Shown: positions 42,619 through 51,356 of the stretch, piece after piece
Layout of the letters: each line of letters opens with the position of its first letter
Numbering within the stretch: the first letter of the stretch is position 1
Origin: DASUPK01 sp963782345
GTDB lineage: Bacteria > Actinomycetota > Thermoleophilia > Solirubrobacterales > 70-9
NCBI GenBank assembly: GCA_963782345.1
Contig: CAWAJF010000010.1
Coordinates: forward strand, 100,218-164,217
Reading direction: 5' to 3'
Length of the DNA stretch: 64,000 nucleotides
Translations under genes and position numbers: made by a program
The notes under the pieces: model-generated
What the model saw: the letters and a program-made list of their open reading frames with translations, nothing else
What the model was told of the DNA's origin: nothing
The model's database searches: none

Positions 42619-43818
42619 ATGGCAGGAGTCGCCCTACACCCCCACGGGAGCGCGTCACGGCGCATCCGTCGCGCGATCGCGCTGATCGCGGCCGCCGCGC
42701 TGCTCGCGGCGCTGCTGATCGCCGCCCGCTCGGCCTCGCCCGATCCAGCCGCTGCCGCGAAGGCTTCGGCCACCTGCCCCGTGCTTCCGGCAGGCCTCGC
42801 CCCGACCGGGCCCGGACCGAGCCGCTTCACGATGCTGATCCGGATCAACACGCAGGGCAACGTCGACACGTACACGAAGCCGGACGGCGGCATGGGCGGC
42901 CGGATCCGGCCTCAGGACATCTTCGTCCTCAACACCCGCTTCACGGGCAGCGGCACCTTTCCCGCGATGACCGGGCCTGTCGCGGCCAGCCTGGCCGCAG
43001 ACCTGCACGCCACGTTCCCCTGCAACCGGATCATCGCGCTCGACGGTATGAGCTTCGATCCCAACGCCCCCGGCTACGCCTTCACCGGGGTCGGCGACCC
43101 GAACGTCTATGCGCTGATCAGCGACTACGAGCGTGACGATTGGAACGCCGGGCGGGCCACCGATCCGTCGAGGCCCCCGTGGAAGGAGAACTACAAGAAG
43201 GCGTTCCCGCTGCTTCGAGGCTGGAACTTCGGCTTCGCCTCCACCATCGCCGCCAACGCCATCGGTGCCGGTCAGCGCAGCGGCCTCGCCCCGCAGGACG
43301 TCGCGGACTGGGACTACGGCCGGATCGCCCAGAACCTCGACAAGCAGAACTGGCGCCTCGGCGGCCCGCACCTCGGTCCGCAGAGCGTCCAGACCCAGGA
43401 CGCGTGCGCGGACGGCGGGGCGGCCGGCTTCGGCGTGCGGGCCAAGCTGCTGCGCCTCCAATACCACTACAGGTTCTTCACCAAGAAGGTGAAGGTCCCG
43501 GGCAAGAAGAAGAAGCGGAAGAAGACCATTCGCCGGAAGCTGAAGAAGAAGGGTAGGCCCGACATGAGCAACCTGGCGATGGAGATCTCCTTCACGGGCA
43601 GCCCGGAAGCGTCGGCGAGCCAGTCGATCCTCAGCACGTCGGCCGCCCAGGCGGCGTCGTGCGTGCACCCGGGACTGAAGCAGGGCGGCGGCGCGTTCTT
43701 CTTCTTCGCATCCGACGACTCGATGCGACTGCTCTTCCAGCAGCCGGTGATCGACGCGCTGCGGCCGGCGACCGCCGCCGGATCGGCGAACAGCGGCGGC
43801 GTCGGCAGCCCCGGCTAG
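42619..43818 (+). CDS. Secreted or anchored protein of unknown function
   Basis: 399 residues with an N-terminal signal or anchor (RAIALIAAAALLAALLIAA). The mature protein has TMLIRINTQGNVDTYTKP, then IFVLNTRFTGSGTFPA, IIALDGMSFDPNAPG and FGFASTIAANAIGAGQR. A strongly basic stretch near residue 300 is rich in Lys (KKKKRKKTIRRKLKKKG). No known family is recognised. It follows the carbamoylase by about 50 bases and overlaps the convergent dehydrogenase gene by four bases. The Lys-rich patch recalls the basic tail of the secreted hydrolase at 9375. Confidence 0.7.
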   Translation: MAGVALHPHGSASRRIRRAIALIAAAALLAALLIAARSASPDPAAAAKASATCPVLPAGLAPTGPGPSRFTMLIRINTQGNVDTYTKPDGGMGGRIRPQDIFVLNTRFTGSGTFPAMTGPVAASLAADLHATFPCNRIIALDGMSFDPNAPGYAFTGVGDPNVYALISDYERDDWNAGRATDPSRPPWKENYKKAFPLLRGWNFGFASTIAANAIGAGQRSGLAPQDVADWDYGRIAQNLDKQNWRLGGPHLGPQSVQTQDACADGGAAGFGVRAKLLRLQYHYRFFTKKVKVPGKKKKRKKTIRRKLKKKGRPDMSNLAMEISFTGSPEASASQSILSTSAAQAASCVHPGLKQGGGAFFFFASDDSMRLLFQQPVIDALRPATAAGSANSGGVGSPG

Positions 43819-44831
43819 TTCCCTCGCGCTACGACTGTCTTGGCGCGCAGGTCCGAGAGGGCCTCGGCGGCGTCGTCCCAGTCCACCCTGTTCACGGTCA
43901 TCGGGTCCGGGTCGAACTTGCCCTGGCGGATGAGCTCCAGGACCGCCGGCATCAGCGTGCGCACGTGCGGCCGCCCCGTCACGAAGGTGATGCCCTGGGT
44001 GAACATCTCGAGCAGCGGCAGGGCCGTCGGCTGGAAGTAGATGCCGACGCTAGTGCAGATGCCGTCGGCGTCGGTGGAGCGCAGGGCACACGCGATCCCG
44101 GCGGGGTCCGCGCTCGCATCGACGGTGATCGGATAGAAGCCCACCCGATCCGGAAACTCCTCGTGGAGGACGTTCGCGCCGAGCTTCTCGGCCAGCTCCC
44201 GGTCGCGCTTGCGGCGACCGACGACGTCGACGCGCTCGGCACCGAGAGCCAGCGCGATCGCGACCGAGTACAGCGCGATCGACCCGGCTCCCATGGCGAT
44301 CAGGACGGGTGATCCGGGCGCTTTCTCGAGCGGGCCCGCGACCGTCCGCCAGGCGTCCGGGATGTTGTCTGAGAGGCTCGCCACCGCGGTGGGGGCGACG
44401 CCCTCGGGGATCGGTACGAGCATCGCGTCGGCGTAGGGGACGTTCACGGCGTCGCTCGCGAAGCCGCCATAGGTCTGGGGGCCCACCGGCAAGCCGTACA
44501 TCGAGAGACGCGGCACGGACTCGCAGTTGCCCGAGCGCCCCTCGCGGCAGGCCGCGCACTCGCCGCAGGAGACCTGGAAGGGGACGCTCACCAGATCGCC
44601 CGGCTTCACCGACTTGACGGAGCCACCGACGTCGGTCACCTCGCCCACGCACTCGTGCCCGAAGGGGAACGGATTGCCGACCGGGGCGAGACCCTGCACG
44701 AATGCGGCGTCGAGGTCGCAGGTCGCCAGCGCCACCGGGCGGACGATCGCCTCGCCATCCCCGCCGAGTGTGGGATCGGGCGCATCGCGCCACTCGAGCT
44801 TGCCCTTCTCGATGAACTCGAGCTGCCTCAT
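43815..44831 (-). CDS. Zinc-dependent medium-chain alcohol dehydrogenase
   Basis: 338 residues of the MDR superfamily. The catalytic zinc site is suggested by ATCDLD and FGHECVGEV. The structural zinc site CGECAACREGRSGNC is complete. The cofactor domain contains IAMGAGSIALYSVAIALALGA and VDVVGRRKRDRE, the latter hinting at NADP(H). It overlaps the tautomerase-like gene upstream by four bases, so both are translated together, and an HxlR regulator is divergent. Substrate unknown. Confidence 0.87.
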   Translation of the reverse strand: MRQLEFIEKGKLEWRDAPDPTLGGDGEAIVRPVALATCDLDAAFVQGLAPVGNPFPFGHECVGEVTDVGGSVKSVKPGDLVSVPFQVSCGECAACREGRSGNCESVPRLSMYGLPVGPQTYGGFASDAVNVPYADAMLVPIPEGVAPTAVASLSDNIPDAWRTVAGPLEKAPGSPVLIAMGAGSIALYSVAIALALGAERVDVVGRRKRDRELAEKLGANVLHEEFPDRVGFYPITVDASADPAGIACALRSTDADGICTSVGIYFQPTALPLLEMFTQGITFVTGRPHVRTLMPAVLELIRQGKFDPDPMTVNRVDWDDAAEALSDLRAKTVVARGN

Positions 44832-45313
44832 GCCGGGACCTCCTGGTCGGCGGCGGCCGGGACCCGCTCCCTCCCCGATCCCTCCTGCTCGCGCTCGGCC
44901 TTGGCGGCCTCACGGAGCTGGTCGAAGCGAACGACCTGGCCCGCGGCGCCCCAGTTTCCGTCGGGTACCTCGTGGATCAGGGTCCAGACGCGGACGCCGG
45001 CATCGGGCCCCCACCCGGTCGCCTCGAGGACGAGCTTCGTCGTGTCCTCGACCAGGCCGGCCTTCCGTCGCTCGCTGAGCGCTCCGCTCGGAACGGTGAT
45101 GTCGACGACGGCGTGCGGCTCGGCGATGCCGTCCGGCGTCTGGATCGCCTCGGCGGGCAGCGCGTGGACGTGGGTCCACGTGATCGTGCGGAAGAACTCG
45201 GTATCGGGCGCCCCCTCCCAGTGCAGCAGGGTGGCGCCGAGCTCGCGCGCGAGCTCCTGCCGGGCGTCGTCGGAGAGGGAATCGGCGGGAATCGTCAGGT
45301 CGAGCTTCGGCAT
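44828..45313 (-). CDS. Tautomerase-superfamily protein, two 4-OT-like halves
   Basis: 161 residues. The N-terminus MPKLDLTIPADSLS has the Pro directly after Met expected of the catalytic Pro1. An internal second beta-strand HAVVDITVPSGALSERRKAG resembles it, so the protein looks like two fused 4-oxalocrotonate-tautomerase-like units. The C-terminal 30 residues are charged and probably flexible. GAAGGAGGA precedes the ATG. It is the first gene of a two-gene operon with the alcohol dehydrogenase, probably controlled by the divergent HxlR protein. Substrate unknown. Confidence 0.78.
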   Translation of the reverse strand: MPKLDLTIPADSLSDDARQELARELGATLLHWEGAPDTEFFRTITWTHVHALPAEAIQTPDGIAEPHAVVDITVPSGALSERRKAGLVEDTTKLVLEATGWGPDAGVRVWTLIHEVPDGNWGAAGQVVRFDQLREAAKAEREQEGSGRERVPAAADQEVPA

Positions 45314-45336
45314 CGGTCCTCCTTCGGCGGAACCTT

Positions 45337-45387
45337 GGGTTCAGAAACCGGACGCAGCCTATAGGGTTCGGCTTCCGAACGCAGCCT
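45337..45387. promoter_or_regulatory. Direct-repeat operator between the tautomerase operon and hxlR-type gene
   Basis: Two 24-base direct repeats, 45337-45360 and 45364-45387, start 27 bases apart. Both begin GGGTTC and end ACGCAGCCT, and the second contains the perfect inverted repeat GTTCGG CTT CCGAAC. They fill the 90-base divergent intergenic region. HxlR proteins bind such repeated palindromic sites as dimers, so this is the likely operator for self- and operon-control. Confidence 0.65.
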
Positions 45388-45403
45388 CGCTATCCTGGCC
45401 CGG

Positions 45404-45862
45404 ATGCGCGCCTCCGATCTGGCCGAAGAGAGATGCTCGATCGCCCGCCCGGCCGCCCTGCTCGGCGACCGCTGGACCCTGGTGATCCTGCGCCAGGCAT
45501 TCAACGGCATCAAGCGCTTCGAGGACTTCCAGTCCACACTCGGTATCTCCCGCTCGCTGCTCTCGGAGCGCCTCGGCCGGCTGGTCGACGCGGGCGTCCT
45601 GCGCCGCGAGCCCTACAAGGACGCGGTCCGGACGCGCGACCGCTACCGCCTCACGGAGATGGGACTCGATCTCTACCCCGTGTTGATGGCCCTGCGCGAG
45701 TGGGGCGATCGCTATATGGCCGAGGACGGCCCGCCGATCGAGATCCGCCACAGGGACTGCGGCGGCGAGCCAACCCTGGGGCTGCGCTGCTCGGAATGCG
45801 GCGAGGAGGTCGACGCGCGCGCCGCCGAGGCGATCCCGGGACCGGGCCTCAAAATCGCCTAG
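45404..45862 (+). CDS. HxlR-family winged-helix regulator with C-terminal zinc-ribbon-like tail
   Basis: 152 residues. The HxlR winged helix is plain: CSIARPAALLGDRWTLVILR, then GIKRFEDFQSTLGISRSLLS, ERLGRLVDAGVLRREPY and RYRLTEMGLDLYPVLMAL. The Cys near residue 11 is the conserved redox- or electrophile-sensing cysteine in many members. After residue 110 comes a short module, HRDCGGEP and CSECGEEVDA, that can hold zinc. It is divergent from the tautomerase/dehydrogenase pair and probably senses an aldehyde or other reactive substrate of that operon. Confidence 0.92.
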   Translation: MRASDLAEERCSIARPAALLGDRWTLVILRQAFNGIKRFEDFQSTLGISRSLLSERLGRLVDAGVLRREPYKDAVRTRDRYRLTEMGLDLYPVLMALREWGDRYMAEDGPPIEIRHRDCGGEPTLGLRCSECGEEVDARAAEAIPGPGLKIA

Positions 45863-45910
45863 GAAGACCCCCGCTTCTGGTCCAAGGCTCGCCGTGGCAG
45901 TCTTTGCCCA

Positions 45911-46564
45911 ATGAGATGGCCTGGCCGGATGCTCACCGCCCTCGCGGGTTTCGCGGCATCCGCCGCCGCGGTCGAGTGGCTATACCACCGCACCCTGCGT
46001 GATTGGGTGCTCAACTGGGGCGCAACCGCCGAAGAGGCCACTCGCTCTCTGCCCGGGGACGGGCTGCTGGACCCGGCCGACATCGTCGCGACGCGCACGA
46101 TCCGCATCGAAGCGCCTCCGTCGGCGATCTGGCCATGGCTCGTGCAGATGGGCCCGGGACGTGCCGGTGCATATACCTACGACTGGATCGAGAACCTCTT
46201 CGGTCTCAACATGCACAGCGCCGACCGGATCGTTCCGGAGTGGCAGGAGCTCGCGGTGGGGGACGTTCTGCGGAGTCGCGAGGATCGGCCCGGGATGCGC
46301 GTGGAGATTCTCGAGCCGGAGCAGGTGCTGTCGAATCGCTCTGAAGCGGGCGACTGGGTCTGGACCTTCGCTCTGGTCCCGGAGAACGGGTCGACCCGGC
46401 TGATCAGCCGAAATCGGATCGCGTTGAAGGGTGCCGCGGCGGGACAGCGGCTCGGGATGCTGGTGATGGAGCCCGGCTCCCTCGTCATGGAGCGCAAGAT
46501 GCTGCTCGGAATCAAGCAGCGTGCCGAGCGGCTCGCTGCGGAGCAGGTTGGCCGGCCGAGCTGA
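45911..46564 (+). CDS. Membrane-anchored SRPBCC-like protein
   Basis: 217 residues. One N-terminal hydrophobic segment (MLTALAGFAASAAAVEWLY) is followed by a START/SRPBCC-like domain. The helix-grip features are IRIEAPPSAIWPWLVQMG, YTYDWIENLFGLNMHSADRI and WTFALVPENGSTRLISRNR. Such proteins bind hydrophobic ligands in a deep pocket. It starts 48 bases after the HxlR gene on the same strand. The following gene starts 22 bases after its stop. No ligand can be proposed. Confidence 0.78.
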   Translation: MRWPGRMLTALAGFAASAAAVEWLYHRTLRDWVLNWGATAEEATRSLPGDGLLDPADIVATRTIRIEAPPSAIWPWLVQMGPGRAGAYTYDWIENLFGLNMHSADRIVPEWQELAVGDVLRSREDRPGMRVEILEPEQVLSNRSEAGDWVWTFALVPENGSTRLISRNRIALKGAAAGQRLGMLVMEPGSLVMERKMLLGIKQRAERLAAEQVGRPS

Positions 46565-46586
46565 AGCCCGCGAGGTGGGAGGGGAG

Positions 46587-47186
46587 GTGGCGGCCGCCGT
46601 CGACCTGTACTGGTTGCCGCTCGGCGCCGGTGGGCACTTCGTCAAGCTGAACGGTCGGATCTACGAGGCCGCCGCGGCACGGTTGCAGCGGCGTCCGGCG
46701 CGCGATCTCTATCACTCCGCACTGCAGGTGGAGGTTCCGGAGGGGAGATACGTGATCGAGCAGGCGCCGGTCCACGATTGGAGCGGCAGCGAGCGGGGCG
46801 TCGTCGCTGAGGGCGCGGTCGGCAGTAGATGGGCCGGCCGATTTCGGATCTTTCGCTACGAGATCCGTCTATGGCCCGGTGGACACATTCCGGACGTGGC
46901 CGAGGCCGTAGACAGCCCGCGGCGGCTGTCCACCGACGAGGGTCGTGTTCGCCGAGTACTCGAGGTCGTCGCGCAGATCCCGACTCCCGTTTGGGGACGC
47001 GATGAGCTGGCGACCGGGGAGATGTGGAATTCCAACTCCGCAATTGCCTGGGTGATCGCTCGCAGCGGGATCGACACGAACTCGATTCAGCCTCCGGCCG
47101 GGGGGCGCGCTCCCGGCTGGCGGGCCGGGCTAGCGGTAGCCCGCCGGCGCGAGGACGGGGCTCCTTCGCGTCGGTCGAGGAGTTAG
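46587..47186 (+). CDS. Conserved actinobacterial protein of unknown function
   Basis: 199 residues from the GTG at 46587, chosen because GGGAGGGGAG lies immediately upstream; the open frame begins earlier at 46521. The protein reads as a compact single domain: DLYWLPLGAGGHFVKLNGRI, DLYHSALQVEVPEGRYVIE, FRIFRYEIRLW, TPVWGRDELATGEMWNSNS and AIAWVIARSGID. The His/Asn/Ser content of YHSAL and WNSNS resembles conserved active-site or lipocalin-like features, but I do not recognise a characterised family. It overlaps the convergent hydrolase gene by four bases. Confidence 0.75.
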   Translation: MAAAVDLYWLPLGAGGHFVKLNGRIYEAAAARLQRRPARDLYHSALQVEVPEGRYVIEQAPVHDWSGSERGVVAEGAVGSRWAGRFRIFRYEIRLWPGGHIPDVAEAVDSPRRLSTDEGRVRRVLEVVAQIPTPVWGRDELATGEMWNSNSAIAWVIARSGIDTNSIQPPAGGRAPGWRAGLAVARRREDGAPSRRSRS

Positions 47187-49414
47187 GAGCCGAAGGTCCG
47201 GCAGGGCTCGCCGCGCAGCCCGGGACAGGGCGGCAGCGGGGTCGGCGCCGTGACTCCGCGCACCAGCGGCAGGATCAGCCGCGAGGGATGCTTGTGGGAG
47301 AAGGCGATGGTCACCCTCGCGTCGCCCTGGGGGACCGTCTCGGCGAAGGACCAGACCGGCTGGTCGCCGCTCGGTGCGGCCACGGTGACGCGGATGCGGG
47401 AGCCCGCGCGGTAGACGTGGCCCTGGTAGTAGAGCGGGATGATCAGCTTGGCGAAGCGGCCCTTCGGCAGCTTGGCGACATCACCGCGGCGGAGGCTGAG
47501 GACCGGCTCGAGCAGCGAGCTCTTCCGCGGGAGGAGCTTGCGCATGCTGGCTCTCAGGTAGCCGCTCTGGACGTAGGTCTCCTTGCCATCCGGCCGCACC
47601 TCGGAGACCGTCACCTGGAGATCCACGTCGGGCACGGATGCCCGCACCCAGGCGTGGACGGCGCCGGCGCCGATGATCGCCGTATCGGCTCCGAGCGGCG
47701 GCGTCACGTAGGACGCGGCGGTGCCCGCCGGCGGCTGCTGCCAGTCGTAGGTCGGGTGGGCGGTCCAGAGATCGCCGCTGCCGGTGCTCTTGCCGGCGAA
47801 GTCGGTGGCCGGCCGCGCCTCCTTGTCCCATCGGAACGTGTCGCTGCCACCCCTGCGGCCCTTCTTCGGGGGCTTGCCCGCGAGCGCCCCGTCCTGTCGG
47901 AAGAACCAGGACCGCGCCCTCGTCCCCGGGATCGGGAAGCGGCTGAAGTCGCGGGTGAAGCCGGGGTAGGGAGCGCCCGTTGCGCCTCCGGCCCCGTTGT
48001 CGAACATGACCCTGACCTGCGGCTGGGCTTCGAAGGCGGCCAGTGCCGCACCGTAGGTCGGCTGGTCCTGGATCGGATCGTGGGGCAAGGTCACACCCGG
48101 GATGCCCATCGCGGACTGGTAGACGACCGAGGCGGACGCGGCCTCCACCGGGGTTAGCTCCGGTCTTCGCTGGGCGACGTAGAGCTCGAGGAAGTCGAAC
48201 CAGCGGTTGAAGGTCTCCGGGTCGAGGGAGTCGATGTGGAGGCCGTTCGTGAAGGTGAACCACTTGCGCCTCGTGTTCGTGAACCGGTCGGCGAGGTTGG
48301 CGCAATGGCCGCCGGTCTGCTCGTCCTCGAACTGGCAGGCGAGGAAGACGGGCGCCTTGATCCGCTTGACGAAGGTCGAGGGATTCAGTGGGTTCGCGAC
48401 CTTGGGCCTGTAGAAGCGGTTGTGATGGACCTTGCTGATCAGGTCCGTCGCGGCCGTGTGCAGCGTCTGGTTGGCCTTGCAGATCTGATCGCCTTCCTGG
48501 ATGCGCTTCCATGCCCATCCCTGGCCCTCGGTGGGGGAGGCCGGCTTCGCGTCGTCGACGCGGTCCTGAGCCCACTGCAGGGCGAAGCCGGTGTTGAGGT
48601 AGCCGCCGGGATAGAGCGTTGTGGCGGTGTTGTCGATCACCGAGAGCGGCGTGATCGCGGCGAGGCTGGGAGGCCTCGTGGCTCCGACGAAGAGCTGGCT
48701 GATCCCGCCGTAGGAGACCCCGGCCATGCCGACCTTGTGGTGGAGGACCCACGGCTGCCGGGCGGCTGTCTCGACGACGTCGTAGCCGTCCAGGCTCTGC
48801 AGCGTCTCGAAGTAGTCGAAGGCACCCCCGGAGCAGCCGGTACCGCGCATGTTCACGTCGACCACCGCGTAGCCAAGCAGGTTGAGGATCTGGCTGATGC
48901 CGCTCTCGGCGCCGGCGGGATTGGCATAGCCGTAGCCGGAGTATTCGACCAGGGTCGGGTACGGGCCCGCCGAAGCCGGGCCGGGGAGCCGCACGTCCAG
49001 GGAGAGACTCGTCCCGTCCCGCGTCGTCATGTACCCATAGCCGCCCGCGGGGAGAGTCTGGTTGTAGATCGACGTGTGCTTGGGCGCCGCCCGGTCCCTC
49101 ATCACGCCGACCCGAACCGAGAGGGATCCGTCGGCGGCCCGAACCCGGTAGCCCTTCCCGGCCGGGATGCGGCGGAAGACGACGCCGCCGAGCGAGCCGA
49201 CGGGCTTGGTGGAGACCTTCCGCTTCTTTCGGTCGATCAGGCGCAGCTTGGTGCCGGGCTGGGCACCGGTGACATAGACCTGATTGACGCTGCCGTGAAC
49301 GCCAAGCGAGTTCGCCGCGAACGCGGTCGCGGGCACGATCGCGGCGATCGCCACCGTTGCCGCCGACGCTACCAGCGCACGCTTCAGATTCCTCTCACTC
49401 CCCGTGCTGCCCAT
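47183..49414 (-). CDS. Secreted CocE/NonD-family hydrolase
   Basis: 743 residues with a signal peptide (LKRALVASAATVAIAAIVPA). An N-terminal beta-rich segment of about 85 residues precedes the catalytic domain. Motifs are YMTTRDGTSLSLDVRLPG, TLVEYSGYGY, DVNMRGTGCSGGAFDYF, nucleophile GMAGVSYGGISQLFV and a His in FTFTNGLHIDSL. A C-terminal X-Pro dipeptidyl-peptidase-type jelly roll follows, with GSRIRVTVAAPSGDQPVWSF. It is a larger relative of the hydrolase at 9375, with the classical CocE architecture. It probably hydrolyses esters or amides outside the cell; substrate unknown. Confidence 0.88.
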   Translation of the reverse strand: MGSTGSERNLKRALVASAATVAIAAIVPATAFAANSLGVHGSVNQVYVTGAQPGTKLRLIDRKKRKVSTKPVGSLGGVVFRRIPAGKGYRVRAADGSLSVRVGVMRDRAAPKHTSIYNQTLPAGGYGYMTTRDGTSLSLDVRLPGPASAGPYPTLVEYSGYGYANPAGAESGISQILNLLGYAVVDVNMRGTGCSGGAFDYFETLQSLDGYDVVETAARQPWVLHHKVGMAGVSYGGISQLFVGATRPPSLAAITPLSVIDNTATTLYPGGYLNTGFALQWAQDRVDDAKPASPTEGQGWAWKRIQEGDQICKANQTLHTAATDLISKVHHNRFYRPKVANPLNPSTFVKRIKAPVFLACQFEDEQTGGHCANLADRFTNTRRKWFTFTNGLHIDSLDPETFNRWFDFLELYVAQRRPELTPVEAASASVVYQSAMGIPGVTLPHDPIQDQPTYGAALAAFEAQPQVRVMFDNGAGGATGAPYPGFTRDFSRFPIPGTRARSWFFRQDGALAGKPPKKGRRGGSDTFRWDKEARPATDFAGKSTGSGDLWTAHPTYDWQQPPAGTAASYVTPPLGADTAIIGAGAVHAWVRASVPDVDLQVTVSEVRPDGKETYVQSGYLRASMRKLLPRKSSLLEPVLSLRRGDVAKLPKGRFAKLIIPLYYQGHVYRAGSRIRVTVAAPSGDQPVWSFAETVPQGDARVTIAFSHKHPSRLILPLVRGVTAPTPLPPCPGLRGEPCRTFGS

Positions 49415-49484
49415 CCCTGGCCTCTCCTTGGCTGACTTGGGATTGCCGGAAGCATACGGGGCACTTCGGCATCCGGCTTGGCGG

Positions 49485-50168
49485 CTAACCGGTGTGGACC
49501 GCGTCGCCGCCCATCTCGTCCAGCGTGTTGCCGATCGGTGGGATCGGCGTCTCGCGCAGAATCCGCGCCATGTGGAGGAGGTTGTGGGCGCACCACGAGC
49601 TGGTTCGCTGCGTGTATTCGTGCTCCGGCCCGCCGGCGTCGAGGTACGAGGGCCCCGGACCGGCGTCGCCCACCCAGTAGGTGTCGGCGTTCGGGGGCAC
49701 CACGCACCCGAGATGGGTCATGTTGAACAGCGTGGTCTCGGCGCTGGCGTGCGCGCCGTCCTCGTTGCCGGTCACTACCACCCCGGCGACCTTGTTGTAG
49801 AGCGGGTACTGCCCGACGTCGTTGCGCTCGTTGTAGGTGCCGTCAAGACGCTCGATCACCATCTGGCAGACCGAGGAGCGGACCCCGAACCAGATCGACA
49901 TTCCCATCAGGATGATGTCGGCCGCCTTGAACTTCTCGAGGAGCTTGGGCCACTCATCGCCGTCTCCCTCGTCCGAGCTGACGCCGAACTTGATGTCGTA
50001 GTCCACCGGCCGGAACAGCTCCGTCTCCACTCCGTGCTCCTCGAGGATCCCGAGGACGCGGTTCATCAACGCCTCCGTGTGGGACCTCTCGGGGGTGCGC
50101 TTCAGGGTGCAGTTGACGCCAAGCGCCTTCAGACCGGCGCCGGCGCCGGCGCCCAGTGAGTCCGCCAT
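49485..50168 (-). CDS. Flavodoxin-fold NAD(P)H-dependent FMN reductase
   Basis: 227 residues from the ATG at 50168, preceded by AAAGGAG. The flavodoxin-like fold is indicated by LGVNCTLKRTPERSHTEALM (phosphate-binding loop region), DIILMGMSIWFGVRSSVCQM and VAGVVVTGNEDGAHASAE, typical of the NADPH-dependent FMN reductase/WrbA-like group. It probably reduces quinones or other acceptors with FMN. The much longer frame extending to 51026 runs antisense through the enolase-type gene and is not used. Divergent from that gene with about 100 bases between. Confidence 0.85.
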   Translation of the reverse strand: MADSLGAGAGAGLKALGVNCTLKRTPERSHTEALMNRVLGILEEHGVETELFRPVDYDIKFGVSSDEGDGDEWPKLLEKFKAADIILMGMSIWFGVRSSVCQMVIERLDGTYNERNDVGQYPLYNKVAGVVVTGNEDGAHASAETTLFNMTHLGCVVPPNADTYWVGDAGPGPSYLDAGGPEHEYTQRTSSWCAHNLLHMARILRETPIPPIGNTLDEMGGDAVHTG

Positions 50169-50270
50169 TCCTTCTCCTTTGGTCGAGATGCCGCCCTCCG
50201 TCCCGCGGGCGGGCGCAACGTTACGCAACCCGGCAAGGCCGAGGAGGGCCGCTCGATAAGGTCCGCCGCC

Positions 50271-51341
50271 GTGAGCAGCTACGACAAGATCAAGGATCTG
50301 CCGCTGGAGATCGAGGGCTACGAGCTCGAGGGCCTCGAGTTCCACCCCGAGGGCAGCGATTTCGAGCGCCTCACCACGATCATCCACCTGAAGGGCGGCG
50401 GCCATCAGGGGCTGGGCGAGGACGTCGTCTACGACGCGCTCGACCACGTCGCCTTCCAGGACGCGGGGCCGGTGCTCGATCTCGCGGGCAAGCACACCAT
50501 CGCATCGTTCTCGGAGCTGCTCGAGGGCCTCCCGCTCTTCCCGACCCCGCCGGAGCGCGAGGTCTCGGTCAACTACCGCCGCTGGGCCTTCGAGAGCGCC
50601 GCCCTCGACCTGGCGCTGCGCCAAGCCGGCAAGTCCCTGCATGAGGTCGTGGGAAGGGAGCCCAAGCCCGTTACGTTCGTCGTCTCGATGCGGCTGACGC
50701 CTCCGGGCTCGGACGAGGTGTCGACGATCGAGCCGGTCCGCAAGAGGCTCGAGGTCTACCCGGCGCTGCGGTTCAAGCTCGATCCCACGAACGACTGGAG
50801 CGACGAGCTGCTCGGACAGCTGGTCGACACCGGCGCTGTCGACTCGCTCGACCTGAAGGGCCAGTACAAGGGCACGCCGGTCGACGTCGAGACCGACCCC
50901 GAGCTGTACCGCAAGCTGATCGAGGCGTTTCCGGACGCCTGGCTCGAGGATCCCGATGTCAACGACGACACCAAGCCGATCCTCGACCCGGTCGCGGACC
51001 GGGTCACCTGGGACGCCGTGATCCACTCAGTGGCCGACATCGAAGGGCAGCCCTGGCCGCCGAAGATGGTGAACATCAAGCCCTCGCGCTTCGGCCCGCT
51101 GCACGAGCTCTTCGCCGCCTACGACCACTGCGACGAGCAGGGCATCGGGGCGTACGGCGGCGGGCAGTGGGAGCTCGGTCCCGGCCGCGGGCACATCCAG
51201 TACCTCGCCTCCATCTTCCATCCGGACACGCCGAACGACGTGGCGCCCTCCGGCTACAACACGGCCGGCACCGAGCCGGGGCTGCCGTCGAGCCCGCTCG
51301 AGCCGATGCCGACGGAGACCGGCTTCAGATGGGGCGAGTGA
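50271..51341 (+). CDS. Enolase-superfamily protein (mandelate racemase/muconate cycloisomerase fold)
   Basis: 356 residues from a GTG start. The N-terminal capping domain is followed by a barrel with a candidate base/ligand pattern: YPALRFKLDPTNDWSDELL, VDSLDLKGQY, DAWLEDPDVND and KPSRFGPLHELFAAYDHC. The LED and SLDLK segments are in the places of metal-binding acids of the enolase superfamily. Spacing differs from well-known members, so substrate cannot be assigned and some catalytic residues may be changed. A ferritin gene starts 15 bases downstream. Confidence 0.72.
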   Translation: MSSYDKIKDLPLEIEGYELEGLEFHPEGSDFERLTTIIHLKGGGHQGLGEDVVYDALDHVAFQDAGPVLDLAGKHTIASFSELLEGLPLFPTPPEREVSVNYRRWAFESAALDLALRQAGKSLHEVVGREPKPVTFVVSMRLTPPGSDEVSTIEPVRKRLEVYPALRFKLDPTNDWSDELLGQLVDTGAVDSLDLKGQYKGTPVDVETDPELYRKLIEAFPDAWLEDPDVNDDTKPILDPVADRVTWDAVIHSVADIEGQPWPPKMVNIKPSRFGPLHELFAAYDHCDEQGIGAYGGGQWELGPGRGHIQYLASIFHPDTPNDVAPSGYNTAGTEPGLPSSPLEPMPTETGFRWGE

Positions 51342-51356
51342 GTAGGCTGCGGACCA

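Noticed and set aside
50169..51026. N-terminal extension of the FMN reductase frame
   Set aside because: Runs antisense through the enolase-type gene; the ATG at 50168 has an AAAGGAG site and begins the recognisable fold.
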